Shown here in pieces: positions 1-5,229 of a stretch of 5,265 bases of DNA. Under the pieces are notes generated by a model. The model was not told the origin of the DNA. It saw only the letters and a list, made by a program, of their open reading frames with translations, and made no database searches. The translations under genes were made by a program, and so were the position numbers. The stretch is from 38-11 sp927435965. GTDB lineage: Bacteria > Bacillota > Clostridia > Tissierellales > Dethiosulfatibacteraceae. Position 1 is the stretch's first letter. Each line of letters begins with the position of its first letter. The stretch spans positions 1 through 5,265 of the forward strand of contig CAKMKB010000113.1 in NCBI GenBank assembly GCA_927435965.1, read 5' to 3'.

Positions 1-149
1 TCCTGTCCATTCAACTTTTCCCTTAGCTCAGCTTCTGTACCAAGCTTTTCAACAATCACAGAAGAATTAGATTGAGTTTTACTATTATAGATGGATTTTA
101 TTACATAAAGCGAAGCAGATTTTTTTGATTTACTAACCTTAAGTCTCAT
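1..149 (-). CDS. IS1634-type transposase, N-terminal part only (runs off the left edge)
   Basis: The minus strand has an open frame of 49 complete codons from an ATG at 147-149 to the window edge. It begins MRLKVSKSKKSASLYVIKSI and continues through VIVEKLGT and AELREKLNGQ. This lysine-rich start, followed by a short beta-rich 'IVEKLG' segment, is what I know from the N-terminus of IS1634-type transposases (IS4 superfamily, DDE chemistry), which move the element by cutting and rejoining DNA at its ends. The family is usually about 500-600 residues, so less than a tenth is visible and no catalytic residue can be checked. The start is well supported: an eight-base Shine-Dalgarno lies six bases upstream. 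The gene diverges from the transposase at 315, with about 165 bases between the two starts. The family call rests on recognition of a short segment. Confidence 0.72.
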   Translation of the reverse strand, partial: MRLKVSKSKKSASLYVIKSIYNSKTQSNSSVIVEKLGTEAELREKLNGQ

Positions 150-155
150 ACACAA

Positions 156-163
156 CACCTCCT
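156..163 (-). promoter_or_regulatory. Ribosome binding site of the left-edge transposase
   Basis: Read on the minus strand this is AGGAGGTG, a near-perfect anti-16S match, six bases before the ATG at 147-149. It fixes the start of the partial gene, which is otherwise too short to judge. Confidence 0.85.
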
Positions 164-204
164 ATCAATCTTAGGTAGTGTCAAGTTTATCCTCTTAAAA
201 CAAC

Positions 205-234
205 TATAAACATTCTAATTTCAATAGTTATCAA
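205..234 (-). promoter_or_regulatory. Probable promoter of the left-edge transposase
   Basis: On the minus strand there is a TTGATA -35 box (229-234), an 18-base spacer and a TTTATA -10 box (205-210). This would start transcription near 198 and give a leader of roughly 50 bases before the ATG. The boxes are reasonable but the DNA is AT-rich, so chance matches are common. The -35 box overlaps the left arm of the inverted repeat at 227-245. Confidence 0.4.
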
Positions 235-245
235 AAAAAGATAAC
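227..245. repeat. Perfect inverted repeat GTTATC-A7-GATAAC
   Basis: Six-base arms at 227-232 and 240-245 flank a run of seven A. The repeat lies between the two divergent transposase promoters and overlaps the -35 box of the leftward one, which is a natural place for a repressor or transposase binding site. On either strand the A/T run is in the loop, not after the stem, so it does not look like an intrinsic terminator. Confidence 0.6.
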
Positions 246-264
246 GACACCCCCTGTTTTCTTG

Positions 265-270
265 TATAAT
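265..270 (+). promoter_or_regulatory. -10 box of the IS6-like transposase promoter
   Basis: A consensus TATAAT lies about 45 bases upstream of the ATG at 315. At normal spacing the -35 region (about 242-247) matches TTGACA poorly, so this would be a weak promoter or one that needs help. Transcription would begin near 277, giving a leader of about 38 bases. The box is inside arm B of the interleaved inverted repeats. Confidence 0.45.
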
Positions 271-300
271 TGAGTCACTACAATACAATCAACTTAAAAA

Positions 301-306
301 AAGGAT
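301..306 (+). promoter_or_regulatory. Ribosome binding site that sets the start at 315
   Basis: AAGGAT follows a run of A and its AGGA core sits nine bases before the ATG at 315. The same frame is open further upstream to a TTG at 270, but that codon overlaps the TATAAT box and has no Shine-Dalgarno. The ATG at 315 is therefore preferred. Confidence 0.7.
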
Positions 307-314
307 GTGTCGTT

Positions 315-1766
315 ATGAACTCAATTATACTATTTTTACTTACCTATATTCAATACCTGCATAAGCAGATTAATGAACTTTTATTATTTATTTCTAAATT
401 TATTCCTCTTAACCAATTCTCCTTTGATGATTCCATTAGTCCGAAATACCAGAAATTTAAGGTTGATCAGTTGCCTGTTATCATCAAGTTCCAAAAGCTG
501 GATTATCAGTTCCTTCTTGAATATTATCTTTGGAAATACAATTGGTCGCTTAATCCGATTTCTCGAAGAAATGGTACCCCTATATGTGAATCTGTTGTAT
601 GTCCAAGGTGTAATGCACCTCATGAATATATCTATGCCAACAATGGACTCCATGGACAGCTTCTTTGCAAGATCTGCAATGAGCGATTCATAGAGCATCC
701 TCACATCCCTAAGCCTTTGATTCTAAAGTGTCCCTACTGCAGTCATACTCTTGATCACAAGAAAAGTAGACTTCACTTTAACATCCATAAATGTACCAAT
801 AATTCGTGTTCTTATTACAAATCCAATCTTCATAAACTTCCTAAAAATTTGCCTTTTAGCGAAAGATACAAGTTCAAGCTTAGATACATTTATCGGGAAT
901 TTGTTGTTGATTTCTTTAAAATGGATCTATATGCTCTTCCTAAATGGGCTACTTCCTTTAACTTCAGGAATAACAATGCTCATATCATGGGACTTGCTCT
1001 TACTTATCATGTGAATCTTGGCTTGTCTCTTAGAAAAACTTCTCACGCTCTTAAGGAAGTTCATGGTATTGATATCTCTCACACTATGATTGCCAACTAT
1101 GCCAGAACTGCTGCTGTTATCATCAAACCTTTTGTTGATTCCTTTGATTACAATCCTTCTGGTTTGCTAACCGCTGATGAAACCTACATTAAGGTCAAAG
1201 GACTCAAAGGTTATGTTTGGCTTATCGCTGATAAAGTTACCAGATCTATCCTTGGCTATCAGGTTTCTGACAATCGTGGGGTCGGTCCATGCATACTGAC
1301 TATGCGTTTGGCTATGGACAAGTTTAAATCTTGGTCTGTTGATCAACTCAAATCTATCAAATTTGTTGCTGATGGCTATTCTGCTTATCCTCTTGCCGCT
1401 CAACAGTTTAACCTTAGAGGTATTCCACTTAATGTCACCCAGGTTATCGGATTGACAAATGATGATGCAGTATCCAAGGAATATCGTCCATTTAAACAGG
1501 TTATTGAGAGGATTAACAGGACTTTCAAGTCTTCCTATAGAGTAACATGTGGCTATGATAACCAAAAGGGTGCTGAGCTTGGTGTTGTACTGTGGGTTGC
1601 TTATTACAATTTTCTTAGACCTCATAAACTTCACAGTTGCAAAAAGAGTCTTAATGATGTTGAAATCCTTTCAAACGCTGATAACATGCCTGCCAAGTGG
1701 CAGCTACTTATCTACCAGGGCCAACAGATTATCCTCAATCAGCAAACTGTCAAATCCTTGTCTTAA
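315..1766 (+). CDS. IS6/IS240-like DDE transposase with N-terminal cysteine-rich region
   Basis: This 483-residue DNA transposase would catalyse strand transfer of its own element. Residues 1-30 are leucine-rich and hydrophobic/amphipathic. Cysteine pairs at 96/99 and 118/121, then 139/142 with 160 and 165, look like two zinc ribbons for DNA binding. A helix-turn-helix-like stretch follows at about 237-266 (SLRKTSHALKEVHG, then HTMIANYA). The catalytic core has D288 (TADETYIKVKG), D353 (VADGYSAY) and E398 (VIERINRTFKS), and ends with the YNFLRPHKLH motif (431-440) seen in rve/IS240-type cores. All three acidic residues are present and there is no frameshift, so it may be active. It is much longer than the classical 230-240 residue IS6 transposases because of the N-terminal region. 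I see no clear terminal repeats, so the element's ends are unknown and the family label is approximate. Confidence 0.82.
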   Translation: MNSIILFLLTYIQYLHKQINELLLFISKFIPLNQFSFDDSISPKYQKFKVDQLPVIIKFQKLDYQFLLEYYLWKYNWSLNPISRRNGTPICESVVCPRCNAPHEYIYANNGLHGQLLCKICNERFIEHPHIPKPLILKCPYCSHTLDHKKSRLHFNIHKCTNNSCSYYKSNLHKLPKNLPFSERYKFKLRYIYREFVVDFFKMDLYALPKWATSFNFRNNNAHIMGLALTYHVNLGLSLRKTSHALKEVHGIDISHTMIANYARTAAVIIKPFVDSFDYNPSGLLTADETYIKVKGLKGYVWLIADKVTRSILGYQVSDNRGVGPCILTMRLAMDKFKSWSVDQLKSIKFVADGYSAYPLAAQQFNLRGIPLNVTQVIGLTNDDAVSKEYRPFKQVIERINRTFKSSYRVTCGYDNQKGAELGVVLWVAYYNFLRPHKLHSCKKSLNDVEILSNADNMPAKWQLLIYQGQQIILNQQTVKSLS

Positions 1767-2172
1767 TCTATTGTCTTTTGAGCTGGGTCTGTTCAATCCC
1801 AATCTCTGATTGGCTTGTTCTTGACGGCTCGGATAACAATGCTAAAATGCTGCGATACAACAGAGATAAAGATGCTCTATTGCCCTTTTTCGCTGGTTGT
1901 AATACATCGGAGCATTGTTTGATGTGCAGTCAAGAAGATTGAACTTAACAAAATCCTTTGTACTTTGCATAATTACTATGTTTCTTCTTTTCATAGTCTA
2001 CTTTACACTATCCAATCTTATTATAACTCATTGCGAGAAAGTGCGCTATATAAAAATGAAAAAAAGCGAAAAAAAACAAGCTATTTAGAGCTTTTGAATG
2101 GGTTTTGTAATATGCAAGTGTCAAACTTCCGATTTTGCCAGCTTAACAACATATTTATTGTCATTTCTTCGT
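1767..2172. other. Non-coding stretch downstream of the IS6-like transposase
   Basis: About 400 bases without a convincing gene on either strand. The only frames are short and lack ribosome binding sites or recognisable protein. The first half (to about 1940) has a balanced base composition like the transposase and holds a nested inverted repeat; it is probably the 3' part of the insertion sequence. From about 1950 it becomes very AT-rich, with A runs at 2059-2076. I could not find the right end of the element or a target duplication, and no intrinsic terminator follows the transposase. Confidence 0.5.
1835..1919. repeat. Nested inverted repeat downstream of the transposase
   Basis: AACAATGCT (1835-1843) is the perfect complement of AGCATTGTT (1911-1919). 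Inside it, TACAAC (1856-1861) complements GTTGTA (1896-1901). Together they give a two-step stem with an internal loop of 12 by 9 bases and a 34-base apical loop. No T run follows on either strand, so it is not a standard terminator. It may be a terminal or subterminal feature of the element or an mRNA 3' structure. Confidence 0.45.
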
Positions 2173-2202
2173 AATACAATTTCATGGCTAATAAGATATA
2201 CT
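2173..2202 (+). promoter_or_regulatory. Possible promoter of the S-layer/M23 gene
   Basis: A TATACT -10 box (2197-2202) lies about 50 bases before the ATG at 2255. The best -35 candidate is AATACA (2173-2178) with an 18-base spacer and matches only half the consensus. A small imperfect palindrome (ACTA-TCAG-TAGT, 2200-2211) overlaps the -10 box and the likely start point, which could bind a regulator. No better promoter lies between the upstream transposase and this gene. Confidence 0.35.
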
Positions 2203-2240
2203 ATCAGTAGTGTATGATTTTAAAAATGAATAAGCTTTGG

Positions 2241-2246
2241 AAGGAG
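2241..2246 (+). promoter_or_regulatory. Ribosome binding site of the S-layer/M23 gene
   Basis: AAGGAG, preceded by GG, lies eight bases before the ATG at 2255. It is strong and well spaced, and the signal peptide begins directly at that ATG. Confidence 0.85.
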
Positions 2247-2254
2247 TACAATAA

Positions 2255-3733
2255 ATGAAATGTAAATATCGAAAACAAATATTTAGTTTAATTCTCGCTT
2301 TTTCTATTATAGCTACATCAATAATACCTATTGGAGTTCCTTCTTTTGCTATAGGTTTTAGCGATACCGATAACCACTGGGCGAAATCGTATATTGAGAA
2401 GGTTTCCGACTACAACGCTATTTCCGGTTATCCAGATGGTACTTTCAAACCTGATGACAATATTAAAAGAATTGAGTTTATTGCTATTAACATTAATTCA
2501 CAAGGGATCTATAAACGAAGTTCAGCAAATGGCGAGTATTGGGGAAATCCCTATATTGAGGCAGCAATAAGAAGCAGTCTAATTAGTTCTAATGAATATG
2601 GAAATATTGACGAATCAACACTCAACAAGAATATTTCTAGAGAAGAAATGGCTAGTATTACTATCAATGCGTATATTAGATCAGGAAAATCTATTGAACA
2701 GTCAGCGCTTAATAATGCTATCTCAAGATTAAGTGATATAAATTCAGTTTCACCCAAATATTACGAAAATGCTATTGCTTCAGTTGCACTGGATTTCATA
2801 TCAGGTTATCCAGATGGGTCATTTGCTCCTAAACAATTCGCGACAAGGGCACAGGCTGCTATAATTTCATATAGATTGCTTGTTAAGCAAAGGATCATAA
2901 AAGATCCTACCTTAACAGAAAACATGGTACTTTCAAAAAATAAGCTTCAACAGGGAGATTTATTAAGGTTAACTATATATCATGCAGACAATTCTTCTGA
3001 AATATCAATTGCTCAGGACCTGTATCCAGATTTCAAATTGTATGATTCCAACGGTTTAATCCAAGGATATATTCCAACCAATTACAATACAAAACCAGGA
3101 GTATATAGACTTAAATTTACAAATTCTAAAACAGGCACTACAATAACTAAATATGTCGAAATCAGTTCAAGAGATTTTAGAGTTCAGAACCTCACGGTTG
3201 ATACAAGCATTGAGTCCAGCACAAGAACTGATGAAGCCAATGAAGAATACAGAAAGTATTTCAATCCTTCGAGGGATCTATCCTCAACCGCAAAATATTA
3301 TTCTGAACCTTTTTTATTGCCAACCAAGGGCAGACTTACCACTGAATTTGGTGAATCCCGTTCTGTCAATGGTTCACCAACATCTTACAGACACGCTGGG
3401 ATAGACATCGCTGCATCTCAAGGCACTAAAGTTCTTGCAGCCAATACAGGTAAAGTCATGCTTGCTATGCCCCTGATCTTAACAGGCAACAGTATTGTTA
3501 TTGACCATGGCCAAGGATTATTTAGTGTTTATTTTCATCTTGATAAATTGAATGTTGCCCAAGGAGATCTTGTAGAACGTGGCCAATTAATTGGAGCAGT
3601 TGGATCAACAGGTTTTTCAACAGGTCCGCACCTTCATTTCACTATGTCATATTATCGTTTCAACATCGAACCTGGTTATATTCTCTATAATAAAAGCATT
3701 ACCAAGGCAAATTATCTGGAACTGTTGAAGTAA
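2255..3733 (+). CDS. Secreted S-layer-homology protein with C-terminal M23 (LytM-type) peptidase domain
   Basis: This 492-residue exported protein probably cleaves peptide cross-links of peptidoglycan while tethered to the wall. It starts with a signal peptide: basic residues at 3-7, a hydrophobic core at about 9-29 and a likely cut after SFA (residue 32). Three S-layer homology domains follow, at about 36-78, 95-141 and 159-209. The first and third keep the GYPDG turn; the TRAE-like motifs read KRIE, SREE and TRAQ. Such domains usually bind secondary wall polymers. Residues of about 220-305 look like a beta-sandwich linker. The M23 domain (about 351-478) has the expected residues: metal ligands H380 and D384 (HAGID) and H461 (HLH), with catalytic H428 (YFHL) and H459. 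It is probably active. It has its own ribosome binding site, no partner gene and no clear terminator. It could serve growth, division, sporulation or attack on other cells; the sequence does not say which. Confidence 0.9.
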   Translation: MKCKYRKQIFSLILAFSIIATSIIPIGVPSFAIGFSDTDNHWAKSYIEKVSDYNAISGYPDGTFKPDDNIKRIEFIAININSQGIYKRSSANGEYWGNPYIEAAIRSSLISSNEYGNIDESTLNKNISREEMASITINAYIRSGKSIEQSALNNAISRLSDINSVSPKYYENAIASVALDFISGYPDGSFAPKQFATRAQAAIISYRLLVKQRIIKDPTLTENMVLSKNKLQQGDLLRLTIYHADNSSEISIAQDLYPDFKLYDSNGLIQGYIPTNYNTKPGVYRLKFTNSKTGTTITKYVEISSRDFRVQNLTVDTSIESSTRTDEANEEYRKYFNPSRDLSSTAKYYSEPFLLPTKGRLTTEFGESRSVNGSPTSYRHAGIDIAASQGTKVLAANTGKVMLAMPLILTGNSIVIDHGQGLFSVYFHLDKLNVAQGDLVERGQLIGAVGSTGFSTGPHLHFTMSYYRFNIEPGYILYNKSITKANYLELLK

Positions 3734-3765
3734 TTGTATTGTATTGACTAGTGGCTCCATGTTTT

Positions 3766-3791
3766 CAGTCAAGTCCATTTTAGTGTGTAAA
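3766..3791. repeat. Right terminal inverted repeat of the IS256-family element
   Basis: CAGTCAA (3766-3772) followed by GTCCATTTTAGTGTGTAAA (3773-3791) matches the general look of IS256-family ends (AAGTCC near the tip, GTGTAAA inside). Read outward on the minus strand it contains TTGACT (3767-3772), a -35-like box pointing out of the element. In this family such boxes can form a promoter when the ends are joined in a circle. The outward box here faces the 3' end of the M23 gene in the antisense direction. Confidence 0.6.
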
Positions 3792-3811
3792 TTCCTCGGT
3801 ACTATTTTTAA

Positions 3812-3835
3812 GCTCCAGATTTCACTTAGTGGAGC
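3812..3835. repeat. Perfect inverted repeat GCTCCA/TGGAGC
   Basis: Six-base arms (3812-3817 and 3830-3835) enclose a 12-base loop at the edge of the structured tail. The right arm overlaps by two bases a second small hairpin, GCGG (3834-3837) with CCGC (3844-3847), so the two compete. On the minus strand the stem is followed by TTAAAAATAG, not a T run, so I do not call it a terminator for the transposase. Confidence 0.5.
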
Positions 3836-3980
3836 GGTTTATGCCGCGAAAGCTTCTTGATAGTGAGAAGGCGGCATGGTAGGCTTTTAGCCAGGCATCA
3901 GTGACCAGAATATTCTCCTACTTCGGATAAGATGCCTGCGATGATTTGGTCCATGCCGTCAGAGGCTCGCTGTCAAGAAG
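3812..3980 (+). ncRNA. Candidate structured RNA in the IS256 3' tail (unrecognised class)
   Basis: The region is about half G+C, against a clearly AT-rich background. The closing stem pairs CTTCTTGATAGTGAG (3853-3867) with CTCGCTGTCAAGAAG (3966-3980), 15 pairs. After a small internal loop, GGCGGCATGG (3870-3879) pairs with CCATGCCGTC (3951-3960), 10 pairs. Inside, GGCT/AGCC (3882-3885, 3889-3892) and CAGGCATC/GATGCCTG (3892-3899, 3931-3938) suggest a branched junction; they share base 3892. The three imperfect pairs of the two long stems are U-G or G-U on the plus strand and would be A-C or C-A on the minus strand, so plus is the favoured sense. Short hairpins at 3812-3847 could belong to it. 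No known RNA class is recognised, and no promoter or terminator is clear. It could instead be a palindromic DNA element or a transposase-binding region. Confidence 0.45.
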
Positions 3981-4000
3981 AACGTGGAATATGTAGCGAT

Positions 4001-5176
4001 TTATGCAACACGGGTCTGTTCTTCCTCTTCCTGACTTGCTGAGCTGTAGTATACATCCATTTCGAAGTATTTGCGGCCTGTGGACCACTTCTCATCCTGT
4101 TCTATCAGTAGAGCTCCTATGAGCCTGACAGCAGATGCTTCATTTGGGAATATTCGAATGACTCTTTCTCTTCTTCTTATCTCTTGATTGAGTCTTTCGA
4201 TCCCGTTGGTTGTTCTTAATCTTTTTCTGTATCTTAAAGGTAAACTTAGGACAGCTGTTACATCGTCAAAACCTTCATCAAGTAGAGTCATTGCTTTTGG
4301 AGCACTTACAGCGTATTTGTTGAGAATCTCATTCTTTGCTGCCCTTGCACTGTCTATGTCAACTGCTTCATACACCTTGCGGATATCTTCCTTTAGTGAG
4401 GATTGTAGTGATTTTGGTGTCTTATCCAGAAGGTTTCTTGAAAAATGTGTTTGGCATCTTTGCCAGCTTGAACATTGAAATTGTTTTTGAATTGCTTTTA
4501 CAAGACCTTTGTGGTTATCGGATGTGATCAATCTTGGTGATTTCAGTCCTCTTTGTTTCAGAGAGATAAAGAATTCTTCCCAGCTTGTTTCTGACTCGCT
4601 TTCAGAAAGATGAAAACCTATGATCTCACGATTTCCTTCTTCATTGACACCTATTGCTATCAAAAGGCTTTTGCTCCGAACACGATTGTTTTCTCTTACC
4701 TTGATGTAGATTGCATCTACTATGAGAAATGGATATTCTGATGTCAGTGGTCTTGTTCTAAAAACATCAACGATTGGGTCAAGCTTCTTACACAGATCTG
4801 ATACCATGGATTTTGAGAATGATTTTCCGCAAAGTTCTTCAGTTATGTTTTCAATTTTTCTTGTCGACACACCATTTATTACCATTTCAATCATGGCAAG
4901 AACGAGAGCTTGCTCACTGCGTTGATATCGCTCAAACATGGAGGTGCTAAAGTTGCCATCTCTGTGTCTTGGAACACGCAGTGTCAGGGTACCAACCCTT
5001 GTGGTTAACTCACGGTCCCTAAAGCCATTGCGGTAGGCTGTACGGCCTTCAGACCGTTCATAGGGATCAGCACCAAGCTGCTCAGTCGATTGAGCTATCA
5101 AAACCTGATTGAGTATCACTTCAAGCAATTTAGAAAAAGCATCATCCCGGTTATCTTTTGTAAAAAGTCCGTGCAA
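4001..5176 (-). CDS. IS256-family (mutator-type) transposase with lost start codon
   Basis: This is a DDE transposase of the IS256/Mutator type. Numbering from the TTG at 5174-5176 (391 residues), the catalytic residues are D154 (IVDAIYIKV), D220 (ITSDNHKG) and E327 (NGIERLNQEIRRR). The family's WQRCQTHFSRN motif is at 238-248. Upstream helices carry AYRNGFRDRELTTRVGTL and TLRVPRHRDG. The protein body is complete and ends with an acidic tail. The start is the problem. Homologous-looking sequence (AQLNITLDTELL) continues in frame 11 codons beyond the TTG to 5209, where relatives as I know them have Met-Ala-Gln; here the codon before Ala is TAG (5210-5212). No Shine-Dalgarno is seen for any candidate start (TTG 5174, CTG 5189, ATT 5195). 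The TTG is the default choice, and expression may be poor or absent. Confidence 0.85.
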   Translation of the reverse strand: MHGLFTKDNRDDAFSKLLEVILNQVLIAQSTEQLGADPYERSEGRTAYRNGFRDRELTTRVGTLTLRVPRHRDGNFSTSMFERYQRSEQALVLAMIEMVINGVSTRKIENITEELCGKSFSKSMVSDLCKKLDPIVDVFRTRPLTSEYPFLIVDAIYIKVRENNRVRSKSLLIAIGVNEEGNREIIGFHLSESESETSWEEFFISLKQRGLKSPRLITSDNHKGLVKAIQKQFQCSSWQRCQTHFSRNLLDKTPKSLQSSLKEDIRKVYEAVDIDSARAAKNEILNKYAVSAPKAMTLLDEGFDDVTAVLSLPLRYRKRLRTTNGIERLNQEIRRRERVIRIFPNEASAVRLIGALLIEQDEKWSTGRKYFEMDVYYSSASQEEEEQTRVA

Positions 5177-5212
5177 AAGTTCAGTATCCAGTGTAATATT
5201 TAATTGAGCCTA

Positions 5213-5229
5213 TTTATATTGAGATGGAC
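5213..5229. repeat. Degenerate left terminal repeat of the IS256-family element
   Basis: Read on the minus strand it is GTCCATCTCAATATAAA. Against the right repeat it shares the GTCCAT tip and the TAAA inner end; four mismatches are all transitions and there is one two-base gap. It ends three bases from the transposase reading frame. The match is short and could be partly chance, but its place and orientation are as expected for the left end. Confidence 0.4.

Larger units (their letters stand above)
241..330. repeat. Two interleaved perfect inverted repeats across promoter and start codon
   Basis: Arm A is ATAACGACAC (241-250) and its complement GTGTCGTTAT is at 307-316. Arm B is GTATAATTGAGT (264-275) and its complement ACTCAATTATAC is at 319-330. 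The order is A, B, A', B', so the two pairings cross rather than nest. Arm B contains the TATAAT -10 box of the downstream transposase. Arm A' contains the first two bases of its ATG, and B' covers codons 2 to 6. With transcription starting near 277, arms A and B would not be in the mRNA, so any pairing would be at DNA level or reflect repeated protein binding sites. A read-through transcript from upstream would contain all four arms and could hide the start codon. Confidence 0.75.

Noticed and set aside
1167..1634. Minus-strand open frame of 155 codons inside the IS6-like transposase gene.
   Set aside because: It lies wholly opposite the DDE core, has no ribosome binding site and encodes nothing recognisable; it is a shadow of the real gene.
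1697..1942. Plus-strand frame of 81 codons overlapping the 3' end of the transposase.
   Set aside because: No Shine-Dalgarno, no recognised protein, and the transposase already ends normally with its YNFLRPHKLH region and a stop.
2069..2093. Minus-strand terminator-like pattern: AAGCT/AGCTT hairpin followed by a run of T.
   Set aside because: The stem is only five weak pairs and no minus-strand gene lies upstream of it; in such A-rich DNA it can arise by chance.
171..2134. AGTGTCAAG (near 177) and AGTGTCAAA (near 2116) as ends of one element around the IS6-like transposase.
   Set aside because: They are in direct, not inverted, orientation and share only about eight bases, so they do not work as terminal inverted repeats.
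3744..3781. The TTGACT/AGTCAA inverted repeat as a terminator for the S-layer/M23 gene.
   Set aside because: Six pairs with a 17-base loop and no T run directly after it; the right arm is better explained as the IS256 terminal repeat.
3841..3993. Plus-strand frame MPRKLLDSEKAAW, then stop, AFSQASVTRIFSYFG, stop, DACDDLVHAVRGSLS and onward to a third stop.
   Set aside because: It is interrupted by TAG (3880-3882) and TAA (3928-3930), has no ribosome binding site and overlaps the paired stems. It is more likely a by-product of the structured sequence than a gene.
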